DNA from: DATJKD01 sp963728295 | GTDB lineage: Bacteria > Pseudomonadota > Gammaproteobacteria > Steroidobacterales > Steroidobacteraceae | DNA length: 64,000 bases | NCBI GenBank assembly: GCA_963728295.1 | Contig: CAVSKB010000005.1 | Span: 186,001-250,000, forward strand | Reading direction: 5' to 3' | Shown here: piece by piece, positions 55,030 through 63,221 of the stretch | Position numbering within the stretch: the first letter of the stretch is position 1 | Layout of the letters: each line of letters opens with the position of its first letter | Translations under genes and position numbers: made by a program | The notes under the pieces: generated by a model | Database searches by the model: none | Told to the model about the DNA's origin: nothing | The model's input: only the letters and a program-made list of their open reading frames with translations

Positions 55030-56087
55030 ATGAATCTCGCACGGCAAGAAGGTCACGCTGCACGACATGTGCCTGCGCGACGGCATGCACCCGAAGCGCG
55101 CACCAGATCTCGCTCGAGCAGATGGTCGCGGTCGCCGACGGCGCTCGACGCGGCCGGCGTGCCGCTGATCGAGGTCACGCACGGCGACGGGCTCGGCGGC
55201 GCCTCGGTCAACTACGGCTTCCCGCTCGCACACCGACGAGGAGTACCTGCGCGCGCGTCGTCCCGAGGCTGAAGCAGCGCGAAGGTCTCGGCGCTGCTGC
55301 TGCCCGGCATCGGCACCGTCGACCACCTGCACATGGCGACGGACTGCGGCGTCGCGCACCATCCGCGTCGCCACGCACTGCACCGAGGCCGACGTCTCCG
55401 AGCAGCACATCGCGCTGTCGCGCAAGCTCGGGCTCGACACGGTCGGGCTTCCTGATGATGGCGCACATGATCGACGCCGGACGCAGCTCCTCGCGCAGGC
55501 GAAGCTGATGGAGAGCTACGGCGCGCAACTGCATCTACTGCACCGACTCGGCCGGCTACATGCTGCCCGACGACGTCACGGCGCGGATCGGCGCTGCTGC
55601 GCGCGGAGCTCGCAGCCCGAGACCGAGATCGGCTTCCACGGCCATCACAACCTGGCGATGGGGATCGCGAACTCGCTCGCCGCGATCGAGGCGGGCGCGC
55701 GCCGCATCGACGGCTCGGCTGCCGGGCCTCGGCGCCGGCGCCGGCAACACGCCGCTCGAGGTGTTCGTCGCCGTGCTCGACCGCATGGGCATCGAGCACC
55801 GGCGTCGACGTCTTCAAGCTCATGGACGTCGCCGAGGACCTCGTCGTGCCGATGATGGACCACCCGATCCGCATCGACCGCGACGCGCTGATCCTCGGCT
55901 ACGCGGGCGTGTACTCGTCGTTCCTGCTGTTCGCGAAGCGCGCGGGCGCGAAGTACGGCGTCCCGTCCGCGCGACATCCTGGTCGAGCTCGGCCGGCAGC
56001 AAGACCGTCGGCGGCCAGGAGGACATGATCGAGGACGTCGCGCTCGACATGTCCCGCAGCGCGAAGGCGCAACGCGGCGCCGCCTGA
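55030..56087 (+). pseudogene. 4-hydroxy-2-oxovalerate aldolase (MhpE/DmpG type), heavily frameshifted
   Basis: A good ribosome-binding site (GGCAGGAG) precedes ATG 55030. The expected N-terminus with GKKVTLHDMCLRDGMHPKRH is recovered only after removing extra bases. Further blocks are VPLIEVTHGDGLGGASVNYG, LSRKLGLDTVGFLMMAHMID, TEIGFHGHHNLAMGIANSLA (metal-binding His pair) and KLMDVAEDLVVPMMDHPIRI. About sixteen single-base insertions are needed to explain the slips. Corrected length is about 345 residues. It splits 4-hydroxy-2-oxovalerate to pyruvate and acetaldehyde, the latter channelled to the partner dehydrogenase. Confidence 0.85.
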
Positions 56088-56192
56088 ACCGTCAATGCGG
56101 GCCGGCGTAACACTGCCGAGGGGCAGCGGCTGTGCACCAAATTGCAGCTAAACTCGGCGCATCAATTCAATCGTTCGCGCTGAGGTGGATTC

Positions 56193-57909
56193 ATGGGGGC
56201 ATATAAGGAGCCGCATGGCGGCACGCTGAGGGAGCTTTACCTCACCGAATCGGTGGCCGAGAAGGAAAAGGCCGCGGCCCGCGATTACCCCAACTGGAAC
56301 CTGACCGCGCGGCAGCTGTGCGATCTCGAGCTGCTGCTGAACGGCGCCTTCTCGCCGCTCGACGGATTTCTCAGCCGCGGCCGACTACGAAGCGGTGCTG
56401 GCGAACATGCGCCTGCCATCCGGCATCGTGTGGCCGATCCCGATCAATCTCGATGTGAGCCGCGAGTTCGCGGCCGGGCTCAAGGAAGGCGATCACATTG
56501 CGCTGCGCGATCCCGAGGGCGTGCTGATCGCGACGATGGAGGTTGGCGACCGCTGGGAGCCGGACAAGACCGCTGAGGCGCGCAGCGTCTTCGGCACCGA
56601 CGACGATCATCACCCGGGCGTACACCACCTTCGTCATCGCGCCGGGCCCGTATACGTCGGAGGAAGGCTGCGCGGCGTCGAGCCGCCGATGCATTACGAC
56701 TTCAAGCTGCTGCGCGACTCGCCGGCGGAGCTGCGCGGACGGTTCCGCAAGCTCGGCTGGCGCAAGGTCGTCGCGTTCCAGACCCGAAACCCGATGCACC
56801 GCGCGCACCAGGAACTCACGTTCCGTGCGGCGCGCGAGCGCGAGGGCAATCTGCTCCTGCATCCGGTGGTCGGCATGACGCGGCCGGGCGACATCGACCA
56901 CTACACGCGCGTGCGCTGCTACGAGCACATGCTGGGAGCATTACCCGGAGCAGACGACCGCCCTGAGCCTGCTCAACCTCGCGATGCGGATGGCGGGACC
57001 GAAGGAAGCGCTCTGGCACGCGATCATCCGCAAGAACTACGGCTGCACGCACCTGATCGTAGGCCGCGATCACGCGGGGCCCGGCACTGCGCGCAATGGC
57101 GACCCCTACTACGACCCGTATGCCGCGCAGCAGCTGCTGCGCGAATACGAGAAGGAAATCGAGGTCACCATGGTTCCCTTCCGCGAGATGGTCTATGTCG
57201 AGCAGAAGGCGCAGTTCATGCCGGAGGACGAGGTCACGCCGGACATGACCGTGCTCAAGGTGTCGGGTACGGAGTTCCGGCGACGCCTGCGCGAAGGCCT
57301 CGACATCCCGGACTGGTTTTCGTACCCGGAGATCATCGAGGAACTGCGCAAGGCGCATCCCCCGCGGCACAAGCAGGGATTCACCGATGTTCTTCACGGG
57401 GCTCTCGGGCTCGGGCAAGTCGACGATCGCCAACGCGCTCCTCGTCAAGCTGCTGGAGATCGGCTCGCGGCGCGTGACGCTGCTCGACGGCGACATGGTG
57501 CGAAAGCACCTGTCGAGCGAGCTCGGGTTCTCGCGCGAGCACCGCGACATCAACATCCTCCGGATCGGCTATGTCGCCTCCGAGATCACCAAGTACGGGG
57601 GCGTTGCGATCTGCGCGCCGATCGCGCCGTACGCTGCGACGCGCCGCCAGGTGCGCGAGATGGTCGAGGCGACGGGCGGCTTCGTCGAGATCCATGTCGC
57701 CACCCCGCTCGAGGTCTGCGAGGTGCGCGACCGCAAGGGCCTCTACGCCAAGGCCCGCGCGGGAACGCTCAAGGAATTCACCGGTATCAGCGACCCGTAC
57801 GAGGAACCGTCAGAACCCCGAGATGCGCATCGACACGCAGAGCCTGTCGCCTGATCTGGCCGCGCACCGGATCCTGGTCAAGCTCGAGGGCCTGGGCTAC
57901 ATCCGCTGA
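56193..57909 (+). CDS. Bifunctional sulfate adenylyltransferase / adenylylsulfate kinase
   Basis: ATP sulfurylase comes first: WNLTARQLCDLELLLNGAFS, VVAFQTRNPMHRAHQELTFR (QxRNPxHxxH) and THLIVGRDHAGPGTARNGDP. APS kinase follows from about 57,390, with P-loop TGLSGSGKSTIANALLVKLL and SREHRDINILRIGYVASEIT. Frame slips occur near 56,385, 56,615, 56,945, 57,390 and 57,810; corrected length is about 571 residues. It makes PAPS from sulfate and ATP. No other sulfur-assimilation genes are adjacent, so it may mark the return to core genome, or supply PAPS for sulfonation. Confidence 0.9.
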
Positions 57910-57940
57910 TGCACTGCGTCCGTCCCGTCGCGCACGATCA

Positions 57941-59149
57941 ATGACCGACCGCGCGCTCATCCAGAACGGCGCCGTCGTCGGCCTGCTCGCCGCGACGCTC
58001 GGCGCGATTTTCTGGACGACGGAATCGCCACATCCCTTCTGGCGACGCTTCTACCGCTTCGTTCCGGCACTGCTCCTCTGCTACGCGGTGCCCGCGCTTT
58101 ACAGCACGCTCGGCGTCATCGACGGCCATGAGTTCGTAGGTGTACCCGGTCGTGTCGCGCTACCTGCTGCCGGCGACGCTGGTGCTGCTCACGCTCGCGA
58201 CCGACGTACCGTCCATCCTGCGGCTGGGACGGACTCTCGTGGCGGTGTTCCTCGCCGGCACCGCGGGTGTGATCATCGGCGGCCCGGTGGCGCTCGCGCT
58301 CTGGCAGACCCTCACGCCCGAGGCGGTCGATGGTGACGTGTGGCGTGGTCTCGCCGGGGTCGCGGGAAGCTGGATCGGCGGCAGCGCGACCCAGGCGGCC
58401 TTGAAGGACATTTTCGAGATCGACGCCAACCTGTTCGGAACGATGGTCGCGGTCGACGTGATCATCGGGATCCTGTGGCTCGCGTTGCTGCTATGGGTGG
58501 CTGCCAACCATGCGCGGCTCGACGCCCGCCTTGGCGCCGACACCGCCGTACTCGCGACCCTGCACGAGTACGTGGCGGAGTTCGAGGCCGCGCAACCGCG
58601 CGTGCCGCGGCTCGCCGACCTCGTGTACCTCGTGTACATCATCGCGGTGGCTTTCAGGGCAATGGGTCTATCGCACGCATTGGCCGGGCCGCTGGCAGCT
58701 GCGTTGGCTGGCATCGCCTGCGTCGGGGCCTCGCGCGTGGGCGCCCTGCTTCTCTACGTGCTGATCGCCTCGATCGGCATGCAGATGAACCTCAGAGCCG
58801 TCGCGGCAGACCCGGCGCTCTTCGGCTCGGGCTCACCAGGATCGCGATCCACGGCGCGGTGATCTATGCCGCTGCACGGCGGCTTCGGGCGCCGATGTTC
58901 TGCCTCGCCGTCGGCAGCCAAGCGAACATCGGGGGCGCCGTGAGCACGCCGGTGGTCGCGGCGGCGTTTCATCCGACGCTTGCGCCCGTGGCGCGTGCTG
59001 CTCCCCGTGCTCGGCTTTGCGCTCGGGACCTACGGCGGCGGCTCACCGGCCAGCTGATGCGGATCGTGGCGGCCAGTAGTTGCCCCTTGCCGCGGATGCG
59101 CCTTGCCAAACCCCACGGTCGCCTGCATCATTACGCTAACAAATGTTAG
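57941..59149 (+). CDS. DUF819 family membrane protein, apparently shortened
   Basis: It begins MTDRALIQNGAVVGLLAATL and after a slip near 58,135 continues SRYLLPATLVLLTLATDVPS, GVIIGGPVALALWQTL and RVGALLLYVLIASIGMQMNL. Slips near 58,830 and 58,990 precede MFCLAVGSQANIGGAVSTPV. These match the DUF819 (YjcL-like) family of about ten-helix membrane proteins. Between SHALAGPLAAALAGIA and ASRVGALLLY roughly a helix pair seems to be missing compared with my memory of the family. The function is unknown (transporter-like). The exact end is uncertain, because the last residues run into the palindrome at 59133. Confidence 0.7.
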
Positions 59150-59152
59150 CGT
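59133..59152. promoter_or_regulatory. Perfect 20-bp operator-like palindrome before the carotenoid oxygenase gene
   Basis: ACGCTAACA-AA-TGTTAGCGT is a perfect 9-2-9 inverted repeat typical of TetR-family operators. It ends 14 bp before ATG 59167 and overlaps the Shine-Dalgarno region (GGAG at 59154-59157), so a bound repressor would block transcription start or initiation. The related half sites TGTTAGC and GCTAACAT occur at about 9473 and 23155. Confidence 0.65.
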
Positions 59153-59166
59153 GTGGAGTTCGACAC

Positions 59167-60638
59167 ATGAGGCGATTCCCGGACACGCTCGAATACACGG
59201 GCCTCAACACGCCGATCGGCGAGGAGTACGAGATCGACTCGCTCGCGGTCGAGGGGCGCATCCCCGTGGAGGTCGAGGGCACCTTCTTCCGCGCCGTGCC
59301 GGACCCGGCCTTCCCGCCTTTTACCCAGGACGGCGGCGCCGTCCTGTCGGGCGACGGCATGGTGTCGGCCGTTCGCTTTGCCGGCGGCAAGGTCGGTTTT
59401 GCGATGCGCTACGTGCAGACCGAGCGCCACAAGGCGGAGGTGGCGGCGGGCCGCGCGCTGTTCGGCAAATACCGCAATCCCTATACCGACAAGCCTGAAG
59501 CGAAGGGCCTGGACCGCACGGTCGCCAACACCACCCCGGTCTGGCATGCCGGGCGACTCCTGATGACCAAGGAGGATGGCCGTCCGTATCGCGTCGATCC
59601 CCGCTCGCTCGAGACTCTCGGCCGTCATGACTTCGGCGGCAAGCTCAGGTCCGAAACGGTCACGGCGCACGTGCGCATCGATCCCGGGACCGGCGAGATG
59701 TTCTTCTACGGCTACGAGGCCGACGGCCTCGCGTCGACCAAGGTGGCCTACTGCATCGCCGACAAGCAGGGCAACCTCGTCCGCGAGCAATGGTTCGACG
59801 CGCCGTACTGCGCGCTGATGCACGACTTCGTCGATCAGCGAGCGTTACGCGCTGTTCCCGATCTATCCGACCACCTGCGATCTCGCCCGCCTGAAGGCGG
59901 GCGGCGACCACTGGGTGCACGAGATGGGCCGCGACAGCTGGGTCGGCGTGATGCCGCGCTACGGCGATGTCTCGGAGATGCGCTGGTTCCGCGGGCCGAA
60001 GGGCGTCTTCTGTTTCCACATGATGAACGCCTTCGACGATGGCGGCGGCCGCATCCATTTCGACCAGTGCCTGTCGAACGTCAATCCCTTCCCGTTCGTC
60101 CAGCGGGCCTCGGGCCTGAACGTGCCGCCGGCCGAAGCCGGGGCGACGACTCGCGCGCTGGACCATCGACCTCGGGAACGGCAGCGATGCAGTCGCCGAG
60201 ACGGTCATCGGCCCGCCGGGCGATTTCCCGGTGATTCCCGCCACGCGCCAGGGGCGACCGTACACCCACGCCTGGATGCTGACCATGAACCCCGAGATGC
60301 GGGGCCCGCCGATCGTCGGCGGCCCGGTGGACGCGATGTTCAACCTGCTGCTGCGGCTCGACTTCACCGGCCAGCCGCCACAGGCGCTCGCCCTGCCGCC
60401 CCGCCATTGCTTCAACGAGCCGGTGCACGTGCCGGCCTCGAAGCCGGGGCACGAGGGCTGGCTCCTCACCGTCGTCGATCAGCAGACCGGGCCCTCGGAC
60501 TTCAGTCACGCCGTGTGGATCCTCGATGCCGGCAACGTGGGCGCAGGCCCGGTGGCCCGGATCGCCGTGCCGCATCGGCTGCGCCCGCAGGTGCACGGCT
60601 GGTGGGTGAGCGCACCCGAGCTCGCCGCGGCCGCGTGA
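59167..60638 (+). CDS. Carotenoid oxygenase (RPE65/lignostilbene dioxygenase) family
   Basis: ATG 59167 has GGAG nine bases upstream; ATG 59143 lies inside the palindrome and is unlikely. Blocks: YTGLNTPIGEEYEIDSLAVE, SETVTAHVRIDPGTGEMFFY (first His), CALMHDFV (second His), GVFCFHMMNAFDDGGG (third His) and PQVHGWWVSAPELA (fourth His), the four iron ligands of the propeller. Slips are near 59,840 and 60,150. Corrected length is about 490 residues. It would cleave a carbon-carbon double bond of an apocarotenoid or a stilbene-like lignin product; the latter suits the Rieske demethylase nearby. It heads a three-gene operon. Confidence 0.9.
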
Positions 60639-60648
60639 ACCGCCGCCC

Positions 60649-61569
60649 ATGAGCAGGATCGCGATGAGCGGTGCGTCCGGCCGATACGGCCGACTCGCCA
60701 CGGAAAAGCTGATTGCGCAAGGACGTGCACGCGACCTGATCCTGATCAGCCGAACGCCGGCGAAGCTCGCGGACTGCGCGCAGGCGGGCTGCGAGGTGCG
60801 CTACGGCGACTTCGACCGACCCGAGACGCTGCAGGCGGCCGTCCGCGGCGCCGACAGGCTCATGCTCATCTCGGGCACGCGGGTCGGTGCGCGCGTCCGG
60901 CAGCACCGGGCGGCGATCGATGCCGCGGTGAAGGCCGGCGTCCGGCGCATCGTCTACACGAGCTTCGTCAACGTGGATCCGTCGAACCCGGCCATCGTGA
61001 CCATCGACCACCGCGAGACGGAAAGCATGATCAAGTCGAGCGGCCTGGCCTATACCTTCCTGCGCGACGCCCATTACGCCGACGCGATGATTCTCAATGC
61101 CGGTCCCGGCTTCATCGCCTCCGGAACCTGGCTGACGAGCACCCGGGGCGGCCGGGAGGCGATGGTGTGGCGCGAGGACTGCGTCGATTGCGCCGTCGCC
61201 GTGTTGACGCAGGACGGGCACGAAAGCAAGGCGTATCCGGTCACCGGCCCCAACCGCGAGAATTTTACCGAGGTCGCGGCGATGCTCGCCGAGGTAACCG
61301 GCCGGCCGATCCGCGTGGTCGAGACCGACGACGCGGGGATGTACGCCCATTTCGACGCGCTCGGTATTCCCCGCGAGCCGGTCGACGACCAGACCGTTGC
61401 TGGCATCCCGTGGAACAGCGACGACATGGTGAGCTTTGAGCGCTCGATCCGCGAAGGCTACCTGGATGTCTGCACCGACGACGTGCGGCGGCTGACCGGC
61501 CGCCCGGCGCGCTCGGTGCGCGAGCTGATCGAGGCCAATGCAGACGTCCTGCGGAGGGTGAAGCCATGA
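60649..61569 (+). CDS. NmrA-like NAD(P)-binding protein (quinone oxidoreductase 2 type)
   Basis: The protein is 306 residues: MSRIAMSGASGRYGRLATEK is the atypical-SDR dinucleotide-binding motif, followed by LILISRTPAKLADCAQAGCE, RRIVYTSFVNVDPSNPAIVT and YTFLRDAHYADAMI. These match the NmrA/QorB group, which lacks YxxxK. Such proteins reduce quinones or act as redox-sensing regulators. It begins 10 bp after the carotenoid oxygenase gene and overlaps the next gene by 4 bp (ATGA), so the three are co-translated. The frame is intact. Confidence 0.9.
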   Translation: MSRIAMSGASGRYGRLATEKLIAQGRARDLILISRTPAKLADCAQAGCEVRYGDFDRPETLQAAVRGADRLMLISGTRVGARVRQHRAAIDAAVKAGVRRIVYTSFVNVDPSNPAIVTIDHRETESMIKSSGLAYTFLRDAHYADAMILNAGPGFIASGTWLTSTRGGREAMVWREDCVDCAVAVLTQDGHESKAYPVTGPNRENFTEVAAMLAEVTGRPIRVVETDDAGMYAHFDALGIPREPVDDQTVAGIPWNSDDMVSFERSIREGYLDVCTDDVRRLTGRPARSVRELIEANADVLRRVKP

Positions 61570-61964
61570 ACCGTGCCGACTACGACCGCTACCTCGCAGC
61601 CTTCAACGCACGCGACTATGACGGCGTGTGTGACTTCTACGCCGAGCCCATGAACATGGACTTCTTCGGGGTGTGCATCCGGTCACGCGAGGACATGAAG
61701 CGCTTCTACGGCTTCCTGCATTCCTATGTGAAGGAAAGCCTGAGCGTGCGCAACTTCGCCGCGAGCGACACGCTCACCGCCCTGGATGCCATCGTACGAA
61801 TCGAGGCCTTCCGCGACCTGGACGCGGACACGCTCGCCGCCAACGGCTGCGCGCAGTTCAGTCCCATACGGGCTGGCGAGGTCCAGGAGTTGCGCCAGTT
61901 CATCTTCTACACGCTGCGCGACCGCAGGATCGCCCGGGTCGAATGCGCCATGCTCGCGGCCTGA
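61566..61964 (+). CDS. SnoaL-like / NTF2-fold small protein
   Basis: The protein is 132 residues: MNRADYDRYLAAFNARDYDG is the N-terminal helix of the SnoaL/NTF2 fold, then VCIRSREDMKRFYGFLHSYV and a C-terminal sheet (VQELRQFIFYTLRDRRIARV). Members are isomerases, hydrolases or binding proteins for small ring compounds. The KSI residues seen in the 40276 protein are not present here. It ends the carotenoid-oxygenase operon, so it probably acts on the cleavage product. The frame is intact. Confidence 0.85.
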   Translation: MNRADYDRYLAAFNARDYDGVCDFYAEPMNMDFFGVCIRSREDMKRFYGFLHSYVKESLSVRNFAASDTLTALDAIVRIEAFRDLDADTLAANGCAQFSPIRAGEVQELRQFIFYTLRDRRIARVECAMLAA

Positions 61965-61994
61965 GGTCCGCCGTCGCCTCGCCCTAGCCGCCCC

Positions 61995-62064
61995 TCACGT
62001 GACCGCGTAGTAACGCACGAGATTGCCGCCGAGCCTGCGTTCGCCGATGCCGATGAAGGGCTAG
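61995..62064 (-). pseudogene. Possible orphan C-terminal gene fragment
   Basis: On the minus strand the frame PFIGIGERRLGGNLVRYYAV ends at a stop at 61995. It looks like the tail of a real protein, but a stop (the CTA at 62063) lies just upstream in the same frame and no gene body is present. The rest of the 133-bp gap (61965-62097) shows nothing else. Confidence 0.3.
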
Positions 62065-62097
62065 TGTCATGCTGATTGGACTTGCAGCGTCGGACGG

Positions 62098-63174
62098 TTA
62101 AGCGTCCAGGCTGGCCGCTTGCGTAGCTGCGGTCTCGCCGCCTCGCTCTTCCCGCATCAGCCGCTCGAGCAGGCGACCGAAGAGTGCGGGCGCGCGATCG
62201 ATTTCGACGAGCAGCATCTTCTCCTCCGGCGCGGCGTCGATGACCCGCTGCTGCGCCTCGATCATGCGCTGATCCTCGGCGAAGGCGTCCAATGCGAGCT
62301 GGTAGTGCTGCTCCTCGAGCTCCGCGTTTCGCATCCACGGGCCGAAGGCGAAGAAGTAGCAGGTGGTGCGGGCAGTGAGCGGCGTAACAGCCTGGCAGGT
62401 AAAGCTCGAAAACAGCGGCTCCTCAGTGGGCCGGCTGCCGCCGCTTCTCTGCGCCGCCCCGGGCTGGCAGTAGTCGGTGTACAGGATGAAGATCCCCGGC
62501 ACGACAAAGTCGTACGTCGACCAGACATCGGCGTTGGGCCCTGCGGTGGCTCGGATCGATGGCGGTGCCGGAGCGTTCGGCAACCAGCGCTCGATTCGCA
62601 CGCCGCGCGCGAGCTGCGTCACCTTCACCTGTGAATCGGCCCAGGCCTGGTTCGTCTCCTGGTCACCGCCACCGAAGGTGTTGCGATGCACGTAGGCAAG
62701 GTGCGAAAGATCGAGCAGGTTGTCGTGGATGAGTCGGTAGTTCGCCTGGTAGTCCATGCGCCCGGGTCGCATCACCCAGCGCGGATCGTCGACGCCGACG
62801 AAATCGGGAATGAGCCCCTCGTCGGCCTGCTGGGGATCGCCCATCCACACCCACGCGCAGCTGTGGCGCTCCACTACCGGGTAGCTCCGCACACGCGCCT
62901 TGGGCGAGATCAGCTGCTGACCCGGGATCTCGATACAGCGCCCATCGGGTGCGTAGCGGAAGCCGTGGTACATGCAGCGCAGGTCGTCACCCTCCGTGCG
63001 GCCCATGGAGAGGGGCGCGAGCCTGTGGCAGCAGCGATCCGCGAGCGCGACGAGCCCGCCATTGCTCTTGCGGTAGAGCACGAGCGGCTCGTCAAGCAGC
63101 GTGACGGGGACGAGTACATCGGGGGCGATGTCGCGCGCCCAGGCGGCCACGTACCAGCAGTTACGCACGAACAC
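62098..63174 (-). CDS. Rieske non-haem iron oxygenase (VanA-like)
   Basis: The protein is 358 residues from GTG 63174, preceded by GAGGAG. The Rieske centre is CCHRLAPLSMGRTEGDDLRC with CMYHGF (CxH...CxxH), and the mononuclear iron site includes LIHDNLLDLSHLAYVHRNTF (Asp and two His). The start MFVRNCWYVAAWARDI is typical of vanillate O-demethylase oxygenases. It would demethylate or hydroxylate an aromatic acid and needs a reductase, which is not visible. It fits with a lignostilbene-type dioxygenase upstream on the other strand. The frame is intact. Confidence 0.92.
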   Translation of the reverse strand: MFVRNCWYVAAWARDIAPDVLVPVTLLDEPLVLYRKSNGGLVALADRCCHRLAPLSMGRTEGDDLRCMYHGFRYAPDGRCIEIPGQQLISPKARVRSYPVVERHSCAWVWMGDPQQADEGLIPDFVGVDDPRWVMRPGRMDYQANYRLIHDNLLDLSHLAYVHRNTFGGGDQETNQAWADSQVKVTQLARGVRIERWLPNAPAPPSIRATAGPNADVWSTYDFVVPGIFILYTDYCQPGAAQRSGGSRPTEEPLFSSFTCQAVTPLTARTTCYFFAFGPWMRNAELEEQHYQLALDAFAEDQRMIEAQQRVIDAAPEEKMLLVEIDRAPALFGRLLERLMREERGGETAATQAASLDA

Positions 63175-63221
63175 CTGTTGCTCCTCGGGGCCGTGCCCCG
63201 GCTTGGCCGGTCGCTACCGGC

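Noticed and set aside
54086..56087. Programmed frameshifting to decode the acetaldehyde dehydrogenase and aldolase
   Set aside because: About 25 shift sites with no common slippery sequence or downstream structure would be needed; no known mechanism works at that density, and an indel artefact explains it better.
56088..56192. A riboswitch or attenuator before the ATP sulfurylase/APS kinase gene
   Set aside because: The 105-bp leader has no stable hairpin series or T-tract that I can support; only a plausible ribosome-binding site (GAGG) is visible.
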